Assembly: GCA_943737045.1 (NCBI GenBank) | Contig: CALSFV010000356.1 | Span: forward strand, 226,228-290,227 | Direction: 5' to 3' | Source of the DNA: Parapristionchus giblindavisi | Taxonomy: Eukaryota > Nematoda > Chromadorea > Rhabditida > Diplogasteridae | DNA: 64,000 nt | Part shown: piece by piece, positions 32,422-44,300 of the stretch | Layout of the letters: each line of letters begins with the position of its first letter | Numbering within the stretch: the stretch's first letter is position 1 | Made by a program: the position numbers and the translations under genes | The notes under the pieces: generated by a model | Seen by the model: the letters and a program-made list of their open reading frames with translations, nothing else | The model's database searches: none | What the model was told of the DNA's origin: nothing

Positions 32422-35400
32422 AAAAGTAGAATTGATACCAAGAATGAGTAGGTAACTATAGCAGCCAATTCAATTCGAGATATACAACAAGGATCAATTC
32501 CATTTCGAGTTGATCGAATATTCTGTAAACAGAGAAAGATATCTTAATTAAAAATAATAAAAATATATTGCATTTTTATGGATAAATGACAATAAAAAGG
32601 TAGACAGCTAAATAATTTAGAAATAAATTAACTTACAACAAAGAATGTTTTGTAGGCAAATGCGAGACGAAGAGCTTTCATACCAAATAAGTTTAATCTA
32701 AATATTTAAAAAAAATATGTTATTCAAGACTCTTGATGAAAGATTAAGCATTAAAGAGTTTTTAAAATATTTGAATAAATACCTTTCTTCAGCTTCTTCG
32801 AAGGATAAATCATCTTGTTTCAAATACATCAGAATATCACTGAAGTAATTACAATAGTACAACAATATCGTATTGATCTGTATATCTTACCTTTCAGATC
32901 GACAACGTTGAAATATAAAACTTTCAAAGGACATCAAATTATAATTTATAAGAAGAATCATATCGTATCGATAGAAGAACATCTACAAGTACAAATAATG
33001 ATATACCAGTTTTTTTCCATTTACCAATACGGTAATTCATACTAAATACAGTAAGCCCATACACTAATACAGTAACCAATGACTAAATAGAGTAAGTCCA
33101 TACCTTCATGAGATCGTTAACATAATTATTAGCTTCTTTATAGCTTTCACTACAATCGTTCCTTCTATCTAATATATGAGAACACATTTGAGATACTTTC
33201 AAGAGTTTATGATGATACTAAAATAGAAAGTCATTAGAAGATAGATTAATATTGACATACTGTAAGTGAAGTGAGAACAAGACGAGCTAATGATTGGCCA
33301 TTTAGTCCTTTATATCGACCACATAAATGTATTAGACTTCTAAGTAAACAAATATGATTAGTCAATAAATTGATCATGATTGATTACCTTAGTGAATGTT
33401 CAGGAGTAGAGAATGAATCGTTAATGATAGAGAGACAACTTATAAGTGACTAAATGAGATTAGATTGATTAGAAACTATTGATATGAAACATACATGAAT
33501 GATTATATCAAAAGAATCATCATCATTACAATCTCCTCCTTGTATTTTAGAGTAAAGATGAGATCTGAATCAATTCAAATATCAATCAATAATATAACCA
33601 ATAATACAGTACTCACTTCCTAAGTTCATCATCCAATAGCAGTGAGAGAGATATCGAATTCATTTTGACACATTCATTTTCATTCCTAAATAACAAAAAT
33701 ACATTATCAGGTACATTTAATTTACAAAGTGGTTCTAAAATTAAATAGAAATAGAAAATGAAAATATATATAAAAAATACAATACAAATTTAAAAAAATA
33801 TTATACAACGAATTATGAAAAATGAAATGAAATAGAAATAGAAACAAACCAATCCATAATCGACTTCATCAATGTTTCAGAGTAGATCGTTGTCTGAATC
33901 AATATTATCGATTTATATTATTGCACTATTGTGAAAACAATCTCTGCAGTAATTCATTCAAGTATTGATTTAAACAAATTGAACCTATGGATAAGCACAA
34001 AAAGAGTTTGATACCTCGTGTGCAGTTACACTCACAGTAGTGAAATCACATGAATCCATATCGATCGTCTTCCCGAGATATGACATCATCTACAGTATAC
34101 AGTGAGGTATTGATTTTCATTGTTGATTAAAATCGATAGGAAAGATAGGTACCTTATGAAGCTCTTGACTAGACATAACTTCATTGTCTATAAGGATCTC
34201 TTTAATTCCACTCAAATTAGGAATAGAATATTCGTCTGATAATAGTCGATTAATATTTAAAAACTATTATATTAATCATACCTCTCAGAATGATTTCATC
34301 ATCTTCTGGATCAGAAAAGTCAACTAAGATGGAAGGAACATCAATATATTTAGTATGAGTATTGTGTATCTTAACCATTTTATTCTCATCTTTCGAACGA
34401 ATTATACTCTTCTGTGAACAGTACTGAAATATCCACACATTATTGATTGATTTCATCTATCTATTATCTTTCGAGAATATATCATTCCTATCTATAGTTT
34501 TTCCCTAATCAATAATATAACAAGTAGAATAGATATATACCATAGGAATCTCTTCAAATTCATCAATACCATTCTTCATCATACACAATTCATGATTACA
34601 TATATCATCTCCATTCAACCATTTCTTATGTTGAGTTACTGTTACACTCAATGGGAATCTGCAATTATTATTCCATTCCAACATCACTTTACAAAAATCG
34701 ATAAAATCTATTTGCATATTTTTTTAAAAATAAATTAATATATTGAATTAATGTCTGATGCTTACTTTCCCTCTCTAACAATTCTTTCCATTTCTTCATG
34801 CCTCTTATTAGGAATTATATATTCTCTATTCATTCCTAATATGGGAATAGCTCCATCATTGCAAGGATTCATTTCTTCTGTTTCTATTGAATCAATAATT
34901 TTAGGGAATATCTTAATCTGTAGATCATCTTTTATACTAGTTCTTCTCGTTTTATCCTTTTGTATTTTCTTTATATCATTATAATCATTCAATTCTTTCT
35001 TCTTATCTATTCCTTCATTCATCATCCTCATTCTTTTACCATTATCTTCATTATCGTATTCATTTGATCTTTTCCTATCCTTCTTCTTCTTTTTCTTATC
35101 TCTCTTCCTCGCTTCTTCACTTGCCTTCAATGCCAATTCTCTCATACTCGCTACAAGGGCGGCTGAGGGTACAGTAACCATTTCCTTCGTAGATACCGTA
35201 ATATCTTCCTTAGTTATGGGTACAGTAATCGTCTCTCCTTTAGGTGATACCGTAATCCTATCCATAGTTGATACAATAGGTTCATCAGATACAGTATCCC
35301 TATCACTTTCTTCACTACTTCCAATACTACTTCCCATTCCTTCATCATCATTATAGTCACTTTCAATCATTTTCTTGTGCATCACATGATCTCGTTCATC

Positions 35401-37947
35401 TTGATCCATTTGAAGTGCATATGCAATCCTATACTCATCTCCACTAACACTTCTCTCTCTTTTGGGTACTTCCAACTGCCGTTTATATGTCTCTTCTTCT
35501 TCAATTCTTCGTTCCTTAAATATATACATATCTCATATTAAATGGAAAAGGACGAAAGAATGATAACCTCTAAATCAGTGATGGCCTTATACAATTCCAA
35601 TGTATTCTCAGGACATTTCGCACAATTTTCTCGTAGTTGATCAGCTGGAATATTTCATGTGAAACTAAGCTTTATGCTTAAATAAAAACTATATTGAAGC
35701 AGAATAATATAAAACATACTAATAAACAAACCATAATAGAATATAATAGATTGAGCTGATCTCTTAACATAAACTAATAGATATGCAGATGCATTATTAT
35801 TGATATCTTTATCAATTAATCTTTCATCTCGACCAAATGAATTCATTTGTACTTCATTCCATTTTACTCTTCTAATCATCTTATCATCATGACAAATCCA
35901 TTCATTCCCAGCTGTAATAAGCACTCATTACATTCCATACATCATTCCAGTCGATTCGACCACCCATATAATTCTTTGATAGACAAAAAAAGGAACGAAC
36001 GAAATCAGTATATGCATGAAGGTTGGCAATCAAAAGTGATGTCATCACCGTAGGTGGAGGGGTTTGCCAAAGATCCTCCACCTACGCTTACGCTTGTGAA
36101 TGTTTATGGATATGGCCTCAGAAGGAGAAAAGAAAAATAAGTAAGAATAAATGTACCATGGGGAAGTAATCGTCGATACATATAATAATGTCCTCTTTGA
36201 GGATCTTCTCCATCATGAATAACTATTGATAAAAGACTGAAATGATTATGATGAGATAAGGAAAAGAATGATTATACATACTCATATGGACATTTCTTCC
36301 ATTCTGGACTCTCAAATGATTTTGAAGTTACATCTTAATTTAAATAATGAATTACAATCTTTTTTATGCTAAATATCGTATACATTGCAATGCATTACAA
36401 TTTAGAGTTAAGTTTAAAAATACCTTTATTTAGTTCAGCATCGAATCGATCAATATTGTCGTACAAAAATCGATCGAGAAAACTAAAATACAACAAATAA
36501 TGATGATATTCAGAGATATATACAAAACATACATTTCTTGAGGAAATTCGAAACGATTATGATTTTTCTCTCCCTTGTCAGTATATCTTTTAAGTGTAAA
36601 TACAATACAATCAGCTAGATTATCCAATGTTCTTCGTTTATTACTCTAAAGTTGAGAGATCAATAAATAAAGAATCAATCAATAATTGATTACCATTTCT
36701 TCATCGAGACATGTCTCCATTGCTTCATATAATGTACCATTGGGTGATATATGAAAGTTGAATCTAGTAGATATAGGATCAGATTCAATTCGAACTCAAA
36801 AGATAACAATTAATTATTGATAAAAATTACGGTAAAACCTTCATCTCCCGGAATAGGTATATTAGAAATTATTCGTTGGGTCCCATAAAACATATCCACT
36901 GGTGAAATTCCTGTAACAAAACGTTTATAATGCGAGTAATACAATTGTCAAATTAAAATTATTGATTAAAATGTAAATGCACTATAAGTATAAAATTTAA
37001 TACCTTTTGATAGTCGGGAAAAGACATCTCCAACAACATCGATTATCTTGGAGAAAAGCTCATCAAGATCCTTCAATCAATACAGTTAAAGAATACAGTA
37101 CCCCTACAGTAGGCCAAATATAGTGCTACAGTAGTGCGTTATGAAACAAAATCACACATCTCCTATCTCATAATTTCACATTGTAATAAATCAATATAGT
37201 AATCATACAAAACATAATCATATATACCTGTTGGTTTTCCAAAATGGTCTTATCCTTCATAACATGACTCGTAGCTTTGAGTAGATATTCCATAGCTGGG
37301 ACAGGCTCAAGCATCTCACCGATTCTTCGTTTCTGATATCATTCATCATTTTGATCAATTAACTCAATATAAATACCTACTTCTAATAGGATCAATGCCA
37401 TTTGTAAATAGAATAAAAGTTCATTCTCCCATGTCTTCATCTTATCAGTTGATGATCCTTTATTATCAACAACTAGATCTTCATATTTAACAATATTCTG
37501 ATATATTCGTTCTCTGAATAGAGGAAGATGGTACAGAATCTGCACTATACATGATAGCCAACAGCTTATCCCAAAATGGTTATCAATACCACTCTATAAT
37601 AAATGTTATGAATACAGATACCAATTTCATGAATAACTCACAACTGGGCCAATATATCGTACTGCATATTCAATATCTTTCCTTTTTACTTTTCTTCGAG
37701 TGAATCTGAGATGGTATATTGTTCATCTTTATATATGGTTACGGTAAAGCTACTCTACTACAAGTATTCTCAGAATTGAATATTCGCGAAATAAATGATA
37801 ATAGTAATAAAAGAACTCCACCAACCTCTTTTCGTGGATTTTATCATTTTTAGATGCAATCTGTAAAGAAAAAATATGAATACGAATATGATTTAACGAA
37901 GAACTTACTTCAGTGTAAAACCCTTCATCGGCATTTCTATCTTCCAT
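31679..37947 (-). CDS. USP25/28-like ubiquitin-specific protease
   Basis: A 34-exon gene of about 1,230 aa. Exon 5' ends: 37947, 37860, 37705, 37593, 37332, 37070, 36910, 36794, 36645, 36482, 36333, 36236, 35911, 35644, 35514, 34707, 34423, 34235, 34089, 33893, 33685, 33564, 33449, 33339, 33217, 32982, 32839, 32697, 32522, 32381, 32262, 32122, 31944, 31783. The peptidase C19 boxes are all present: the Cys box DNHFGISCW (Cys about 57; usually GNTCW), QQDLDEL, FTLKRYTDKG...NRFEFPQE, the His box IHDGEDPQRGHYYMY (His about 323), and WICHDDK followed by NNASAYLLVYV, which resembles USP25/28. A Lys/Glu-rich coiled region with a UIM-like DEYRIAYALQMDQ follows, then a helical C-terminus. The start is the first Met after acceptor TTGAAG; an upstream exon (38139-38191) did not fit. 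The junction 34766/34707 is one base out of phase. Confidence 0.88.
35165..35300 (-). repeat. TTAC-GTA motif cluster inside USP exon 15
   Basis: Five copies of TTACTGTACC, TTACGGTATC or GATACTGTATC occur in the coding strand and read ITVP, ITVS, VTVP or DTVS. The same motif family is scattered in introns and spacers through the whole window. The exon (34766-35514) is three or more times longer than any other exon of the gene. Confidence 0.75.
36049..36086. repeat. Perfect 12-bp hairpin in USP intron 12
   Basis: CGTAGGTGGAGG (36049-36060) is followed after 14 bases by its exact reverse complement CCTCCACCTACG (36075-36086). It is GC-rich in an AT-rich intron. It may be a small fold-back relic or an RNA stem. 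Function unknown. Confidence 0.8.
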
Positions 37948-38385
37948 ATAGTAGAAGAATAGAGCAATATTTCCTTCAACGGTCAATGTTCAATAATAAA
38001 GAAAAATAAGCAACGGATGGTAAAATATTTAAATATTTAATTTAAATGTGATTTGATTTTAGCTAACCCGCTAGAAAGAAACTGTGATAATACAGAAAGT
38101 ATTACACAATATTTCAACTACGTGATTTATGTGTTGGAAAACTTACATTTAGAAATGCCAAATAAATTTCTCTTTTGGGAGGAGGTAGCCGCTATTGAAA
38201 AATGATAGACAAAAAAGACTTGATGATTTTTTTTTATCATAAGAAATATAAAATCAGTTGACAATATTTCCGGAAAGTGTAAACCGTGAACATCGAATAC
38301 CGTAAGACCACATACACTTTTCGAGCGTAAACGCATACATCTGCGCGCAAATTTGCGTATACCAATTGGGGGGAGTTTTGAATAT
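37948..38385. promoter_or_regulatory. Divergent promoter region between USP and the duplicated-domain gene
   Basis: The two start codons face away from each other (37947 on - and 38386 on +), leaving 438 bp for both promoters. The region includes a GC-richer patch (38318-38360, with CATCTGCGCGCAAATTTGCG containing an imperfect palindrome). An exon-like - strand segment at 38139-38191 (acceptor TTCAATAG, donor GTAAGT) does not join in phase to the USP model and could be 5' UTR. Confidence 0.55.
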
Positions 38386-41300
38386 ATGGATAATCTTATT
38401 TGTGATGGAATTGTTGGAGAAGATGGAGACGAACATATCAATGTGGATAATGTTGCTGAAGAAGTCATTGTAAGAATTTATTAATTCTCTTTTATTCTAT
38501 ATCGACAAAATATTTGCTTATCTTTTAGTTAACTGTTTATTATAATAAAATAGAATACAGTAAATAATTTGCTTTCAGGTCGATGGAATTGGTTCCGACT
38601 TTGAACTGGTTAAGAAGAGGACTTATGCTGCATCGGTATTCGTTTTAAATTAATTTTTATTTTATTTTCGCCCAACGGAAATAACATCTACACTTGCTTA
38701 GTGGACATCTAATAATTCAATTTGATTCATCAGACTCTCCGTACTACGGATTACCTAAAAGTAAAACCTCGTTTATACGTTGGTCCTGGTCGTCCTACTG
38801 GAGCACGATTAGGTATGAAATAGATGGAGTGCATTGAATCTATAGAATATTTGTAGAAGAGGAAAGAGAAGAAGATCCTCCCAATCTTTGTGATCCAGAT
38901 GGAAATACAGCTACTCCATCTATGAAGGGTCTATTCAGATTATATTCAGACGCTACTATTAGAAAGGTTCCCTTGTAAAGTTGAAAGGAGTCATCCATTG
39001 TATTTATCAGACTGAAAACTTCTTGCAATCTTCTTCTGTTGAAGTAGAACCTTCAAACGTTGTAAGAGAAGAAGAGGAAGAAGTTCAAGAGATGGTTCAT
39101 CAGGTAATTGTATTATTTAATTTGTAACATTTTTGTGTAAATGATTATAATAATAGAATTAAAATTAATGAATTATAAATTATTTTACAGAATGAAGAAG
39201 TGGTCGTTGAGGAAATGGATCAATTGAATGCAGAAGAAGCACATTCTCTTGATCAAGAAACAACTATTGAAGAAATGAAGGTTCATTTTAATTCAATCTT
39301 TACCGTATCATAGTATTATATTTTCAGCGAGACATATACTATAATATAGATGAACGAGGAGATGAATACGAATTAAGTGATATGGATTGTCCACGATATT
39401 CAGATGTTCCTATCGATTTTGCTGTAAGAACATAACTATTGATTATTGAATGTTGATCGTTATCGATTGATTGTCTTGAGGAAGCTTGTGATATCGTAAT
39501 GGGAAATATTCGTGTATCGGATGATAAAATATGTAAGCTGACACCTCATGGATTCAAAGGTAAGTTATGAATATATTGTTGATTAATGTTAATATGATTC
39601 ATACATTTTCGTCCCACCCACAATCTGTTGTTTTTGCGAATTATAAACTGACCCGAAATTAGAACAAAACTGACCCGATCTACATCTCAAGTACTCGGAA
39701 CTGACCCGACATGGGGGTGATTCTTACTAATCTCGATCTCCCGCATATTCCTAGATGGGTTTCAAGACTCAAAACTGACCGCATCGACAAATAGTGCTCA
39801 CTCACAATGTGGGTGCTCGCAAATGTATGATATGATTATAGGAATCGGTACATTCATTGTTGATCTTTCATCATTTGATAATCGTCATGATGTTATATTC
39901 GATGGATTGGGTTCATGGGGTAAACCATCTGGAAGAACTAAATTCTATCAACTATTAGGAAGTATTACTTATACTATAACACTACGTATACTTATATATT
40001 GATTATAGACAAATATGTTTGTGTGAGTGATACACGTGGACAACTACCAAAGAATGTTGAATATGATGTGAAATGTCAATTGAAGAAATATGAACATCCA
40101 TCTACTGTTGCTATCAATGATGGAGCTAATCGATTCGTTAAGAAGGTATATCATCCTTATCGATTGATATGTGTTAAATTTATTGATTGTTTGTAGATCA
40201 TCACAGCTCTGAGTAGTAATCAACAGCATTATTCGATTGCAGTTGTAACGTATGAATGGATAGGAACACCATTTGAATTCAGTCTAATTGGTATTGATTA
40301 ATCATTTATCGATTTTCTCAATTCAATTATTTTGAAGAAGGAATAGATGCTAGACGATCACGTAATATGGCCCCTCTTCCTCCAGATGGATCTAGATCAT
40401 GGGAAGCTGCTTCATTTCAAGTAGATAATTCAATCGATATTATGGATTATATTGATTGATTATAGACATCTGGATTTGGTTCCTTTCCTACTTCATGTAC
40501 AGCAATGATGGGAGATTGTCAACTATATTCAATGGGTGCGATACAATTCCAAGATGCGGCCAATATCATTCTAGGAGCTACAAATGTCGATGGATCAAAG
40601 TATGATAATCATCTTATCAATTATCGTATTGATCGAATATTTTGAGAATTTGTGATCGAGTCCCACAACGATTTCGTGAGGCTGGTACTTTTATCGTTGA
40701 TGTTCATTCTCTGATTACTGAACAAGAACTAAGAAGAGATGATAATGGACAATGGGGGAAACCTGCGGGAAGTTCACGGTTGGTTTATCCATTCATATTT
40801 ATTAATCTATATAATATGTAGCTGGGATTATAATCATATCGACGTGTATTCTTCTTATTAGTCTCATTACGACTTGTTCATAGATACTTCAAGTACGTCA
40901 TAACAAATGGACAAACGACAGCGTCTCGTGTAGATCGATGTGGAAGAGTAGATCAAGGAGAAACATATGATATACAGGTATGGTATTCATGGACTAATGT
41001 ATATGAGGTTAACTTTCTATTCATTGTAGATTCTTTGTAAAAGATACGAGCATCCATTGACTGATAATAGATTTGTACGAAAGATCTACACTGGACGAAC
41101 ACCAATGGATAGGTATTGATTATTGATTTATTGATTGATTAAATGGTAAAAACGTCGTGAATCTTGACTTGCCACGATAGCGTAACAGTGGTGATGTTGT
41201 AAAGGCCGACGAAGATTATTGTATAGCTAAGAGAAAGATTACGGTAGTTGACTACTGTAGTTTGCTAGTCACTCTTTGTACTACTCATACATAATAGTTG

Positions 41301-44300
41301 ACGTTGTATGAGTTAGACTGATGTGATACAATTAATGATTAGATGGAGGACACTATTTCTCTATTTTAAATGATTTATTGATTTGTTAACTATTTGAGAG
41401 GATACATACAAGCATCTCAATTGGCTGTTATCACATACTTCTGGAAAGGAGAACCGATTCCCTTCGAGATCTTACCTCAACGAAAGGTTACTGTATTTTT
41501 ATTTATCGATTGCCTACCTCAGTGTTCTCGAGAGAGCATCTGACAATGAGGAATGACCATTTTCGTTGTAATAGGCTTGGGGTGCTAGTATCTTCCTTCG
41601 AAAATTTTTTTAATTTTAATGGGCTCCAGTGATTTGGGTTTTATTGTATAGTCTCTCAGTAGTGCTGCGCAAGTATAATCGATTGGTATTTATTACTGTT
41701 GTGACATTAATTATTGATTATGTATATGGTGAATTACAATATATTCATTAGCATTAATATACATGAATTTGGTTGAAGTAATCCATTTGAGGTTCGAGTG
41801 AATGGATCATCGGATTATGAAATATCAAAGAGAGGTTAGTAGATGACTATCGATTGAATTACGGTAGATATAAGTATTGATCGATTGTAGATGGTGGAAC
41901 TTTCTATGATTATGATATGGGTGATGAATTGTTGGGAATAAATGGAGATACTGCTATGTATTTAGAATCTAATCCTGGTAAAGTCATTTTCATTTATTGA
42001 TTTTATTATTTTATTTTATTATTGATTGTTTATATTATTTTTGTGAGGAGCAATTATTCTTGAGTAGTGTTATTGGTTGTATTTAAGGTGTAAGTGAAGA
42101 AGCAATTCCAGTTGGAATGCAAGAACCGAATAGAAAGAGGAAAAAGGTATGATCATTATTATTATTATTATTATTATTGTTTTATGAGTCGTTACATTTG
42201 TCTTCCGCGCCTACGCCGGCACATAAACGCGCGTTGAATTTCGCAACGTCTTGTGGTCTCAAGTGTAAAAGCATGATTGTCAATGGGGATACGGTAAGAA
42301 GCTACCGTAACCATCGATCAATTATGATTGACTACCGTAACCGTTTACAGTAATTGCATGGAACATCAAGGTTTTCCACTGGGGGGGGGGCATCATAGGT
42401 CGAAAAGTATGTTACAAAGTACCAAGCCTGACCGTATTTTGAGCCATAATTTCACAAAAAATCGGAAAACCTGACCCGATTTTGGGCCAAAATCTTACGA
42501 AATCGAAAAAAAACTGACCGGATTTTGAACCAAATTAGCCAAAAATCAAAGTGGGAAATTATGAAGAATAAAAATCTATATTGCGGTTATTTGAGCTTTT
42601 CGATGGAGTTAGCATACTGTAATTCGGAAACCTCGCCCGTGGTGTTGAGCAAGCTACAGTAATCCAACTTCTTACCAGAGCGTCGTTTCAAACTTTAAAA
42701 TACATATTTCTGATCAGTTTTGTCAGCTTTTCAACATGAGATCGAATATTCTAACTATTTCTAATCGAATTTTTTGGTTGTCAGCTGTCTTTAAGCGAGT
42801 ATGTCAAATGTAACGACCATAGGTCGAATAGCTAGGTTATCGGTTTTCAAAATCCAGCCAGGTTTTTCGATTTTTTGGCAAATTTGGCTCAAAATCCGGT
42901 CATATTTTTCGATTTTTGTGAACTTTTGGCTCAAAATCCGGTCAGGCTTGGTACTTTGTAACATACTTTTCGACCTATGGTAACGACCCAATATTGTATA
43001 TTTATTTAATAATAAATACAAACATTAGGAATCTCATCCATCGGAACATCAAAGGTCTTCATCTACACAATCAGATAATCCTGGTATATTCATTTATTGT
43101 TTTATTTATTATATATTGTTTTATTCAGTTCAAGCCAATGATGGAGATGTTCAAACTGCGAAATTGGCTTATATGAACCAGGTAGATTGATGTTATGAAG
43201 ATCTATTATTAGTTAGAGATATCCGATGTATGATGATAAAGTTTTAATAATACTAATACTGGTAATTTTCATTTAAATGATTTTATATTTGTATTATAAT
43301 GTCGATTATAGCAACGTTTCGCGATGATTCTTGATCGATTTGAAGGAATAGCTGAGAAGATGGAGAGGATGACTGAACTACAAATGAATATGGTTAATAT
43401 TTATTGATTTTAATTATTGATTTGTAGTTTGTATGATAATATAAATAATATGGATCAGGGATGGGCGTAAAAAGAAATGAGCCCGCTATGTTCAACAAGA
43501 ATATACTTACAAAACACTATCTGAGAGAATTCAACAACTCGAATATTTTTTGGTATCGACGAAAAATAGATTTTTCTGTTTTATGTATGATAATTACAGG
43601 CTCCATGAGTGTAGTTCACTGGTACTTGGAAATTCCTTCCAATTGAAAATTCGCTTCAGGAGGTGACCACACTACGATTTGGCGCCTTTTCCTAAAACGT
43701 TTCTTTCGTATCCAATCGATTCGGGAGTGGGTGCACTCGACTCCTTGGCTAATTCTAAGAAACTATTGTCGAGGAGAGTTTTTTGATCAACAGTCAACGA
43801 AAGCTGGAAATGGGAATTTTCGGAAAAAAATTTACATTAAATTAATTCTCACTATTTTCCCATGGGGCAGGAAAACTTTTTATTTGCTTAATACCTTCTA
43901 CATACTATATTACACCTTTGGTTTAAAATTCATAATTTTTTAAAAATACGAATTATATGAACTAATCATTTTTATAACGAATTCATGAATTATGGTGTGC
44001 TCCTACAGTAATCCCTAATCAGTTAATTTGGTTTTTTCGCTAGTTTTAAGCATATTTTCAGCGCTTTTTTTACAATGTTAGAGGTATATGATTATTCTGC
44101 ACCATCGGAGTGCAACTGCACGGTATATCTGGTGATTACATTACTGATCGTACTTGTACTGTAAATTTTATTCACTGTCGTATCCGAGCCAGCTTGCGAA
44201 GTAGTTACCATACTCATGCCGTTCCGTACTCTTTATTCTCGGTTTTATAGACTGATCAGAGAATTAGAGAGAGTACGTAAATTACAGTACACGTACAGCA

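Noticed and set aside
29348..37947. USP and globin as a nematode operon
   Set aside because: Same strand, but a spacer of over 400 bp and separate-looking 3' signals; not close enough to claim.
38139..38191. Extra 5' coding exon of the USP gene
   Set aside because: It has good splice sites, but joining it to the next exon gives a phase clash or a TGA at the junction.
39842..41486. p53, Rel or T-box domain in the duplicated-domain gene
   Set aside because: The order of motifs (WGKP, YEHP, NRFV-KI) matches none of these families that I can recall, so no name was assigned.
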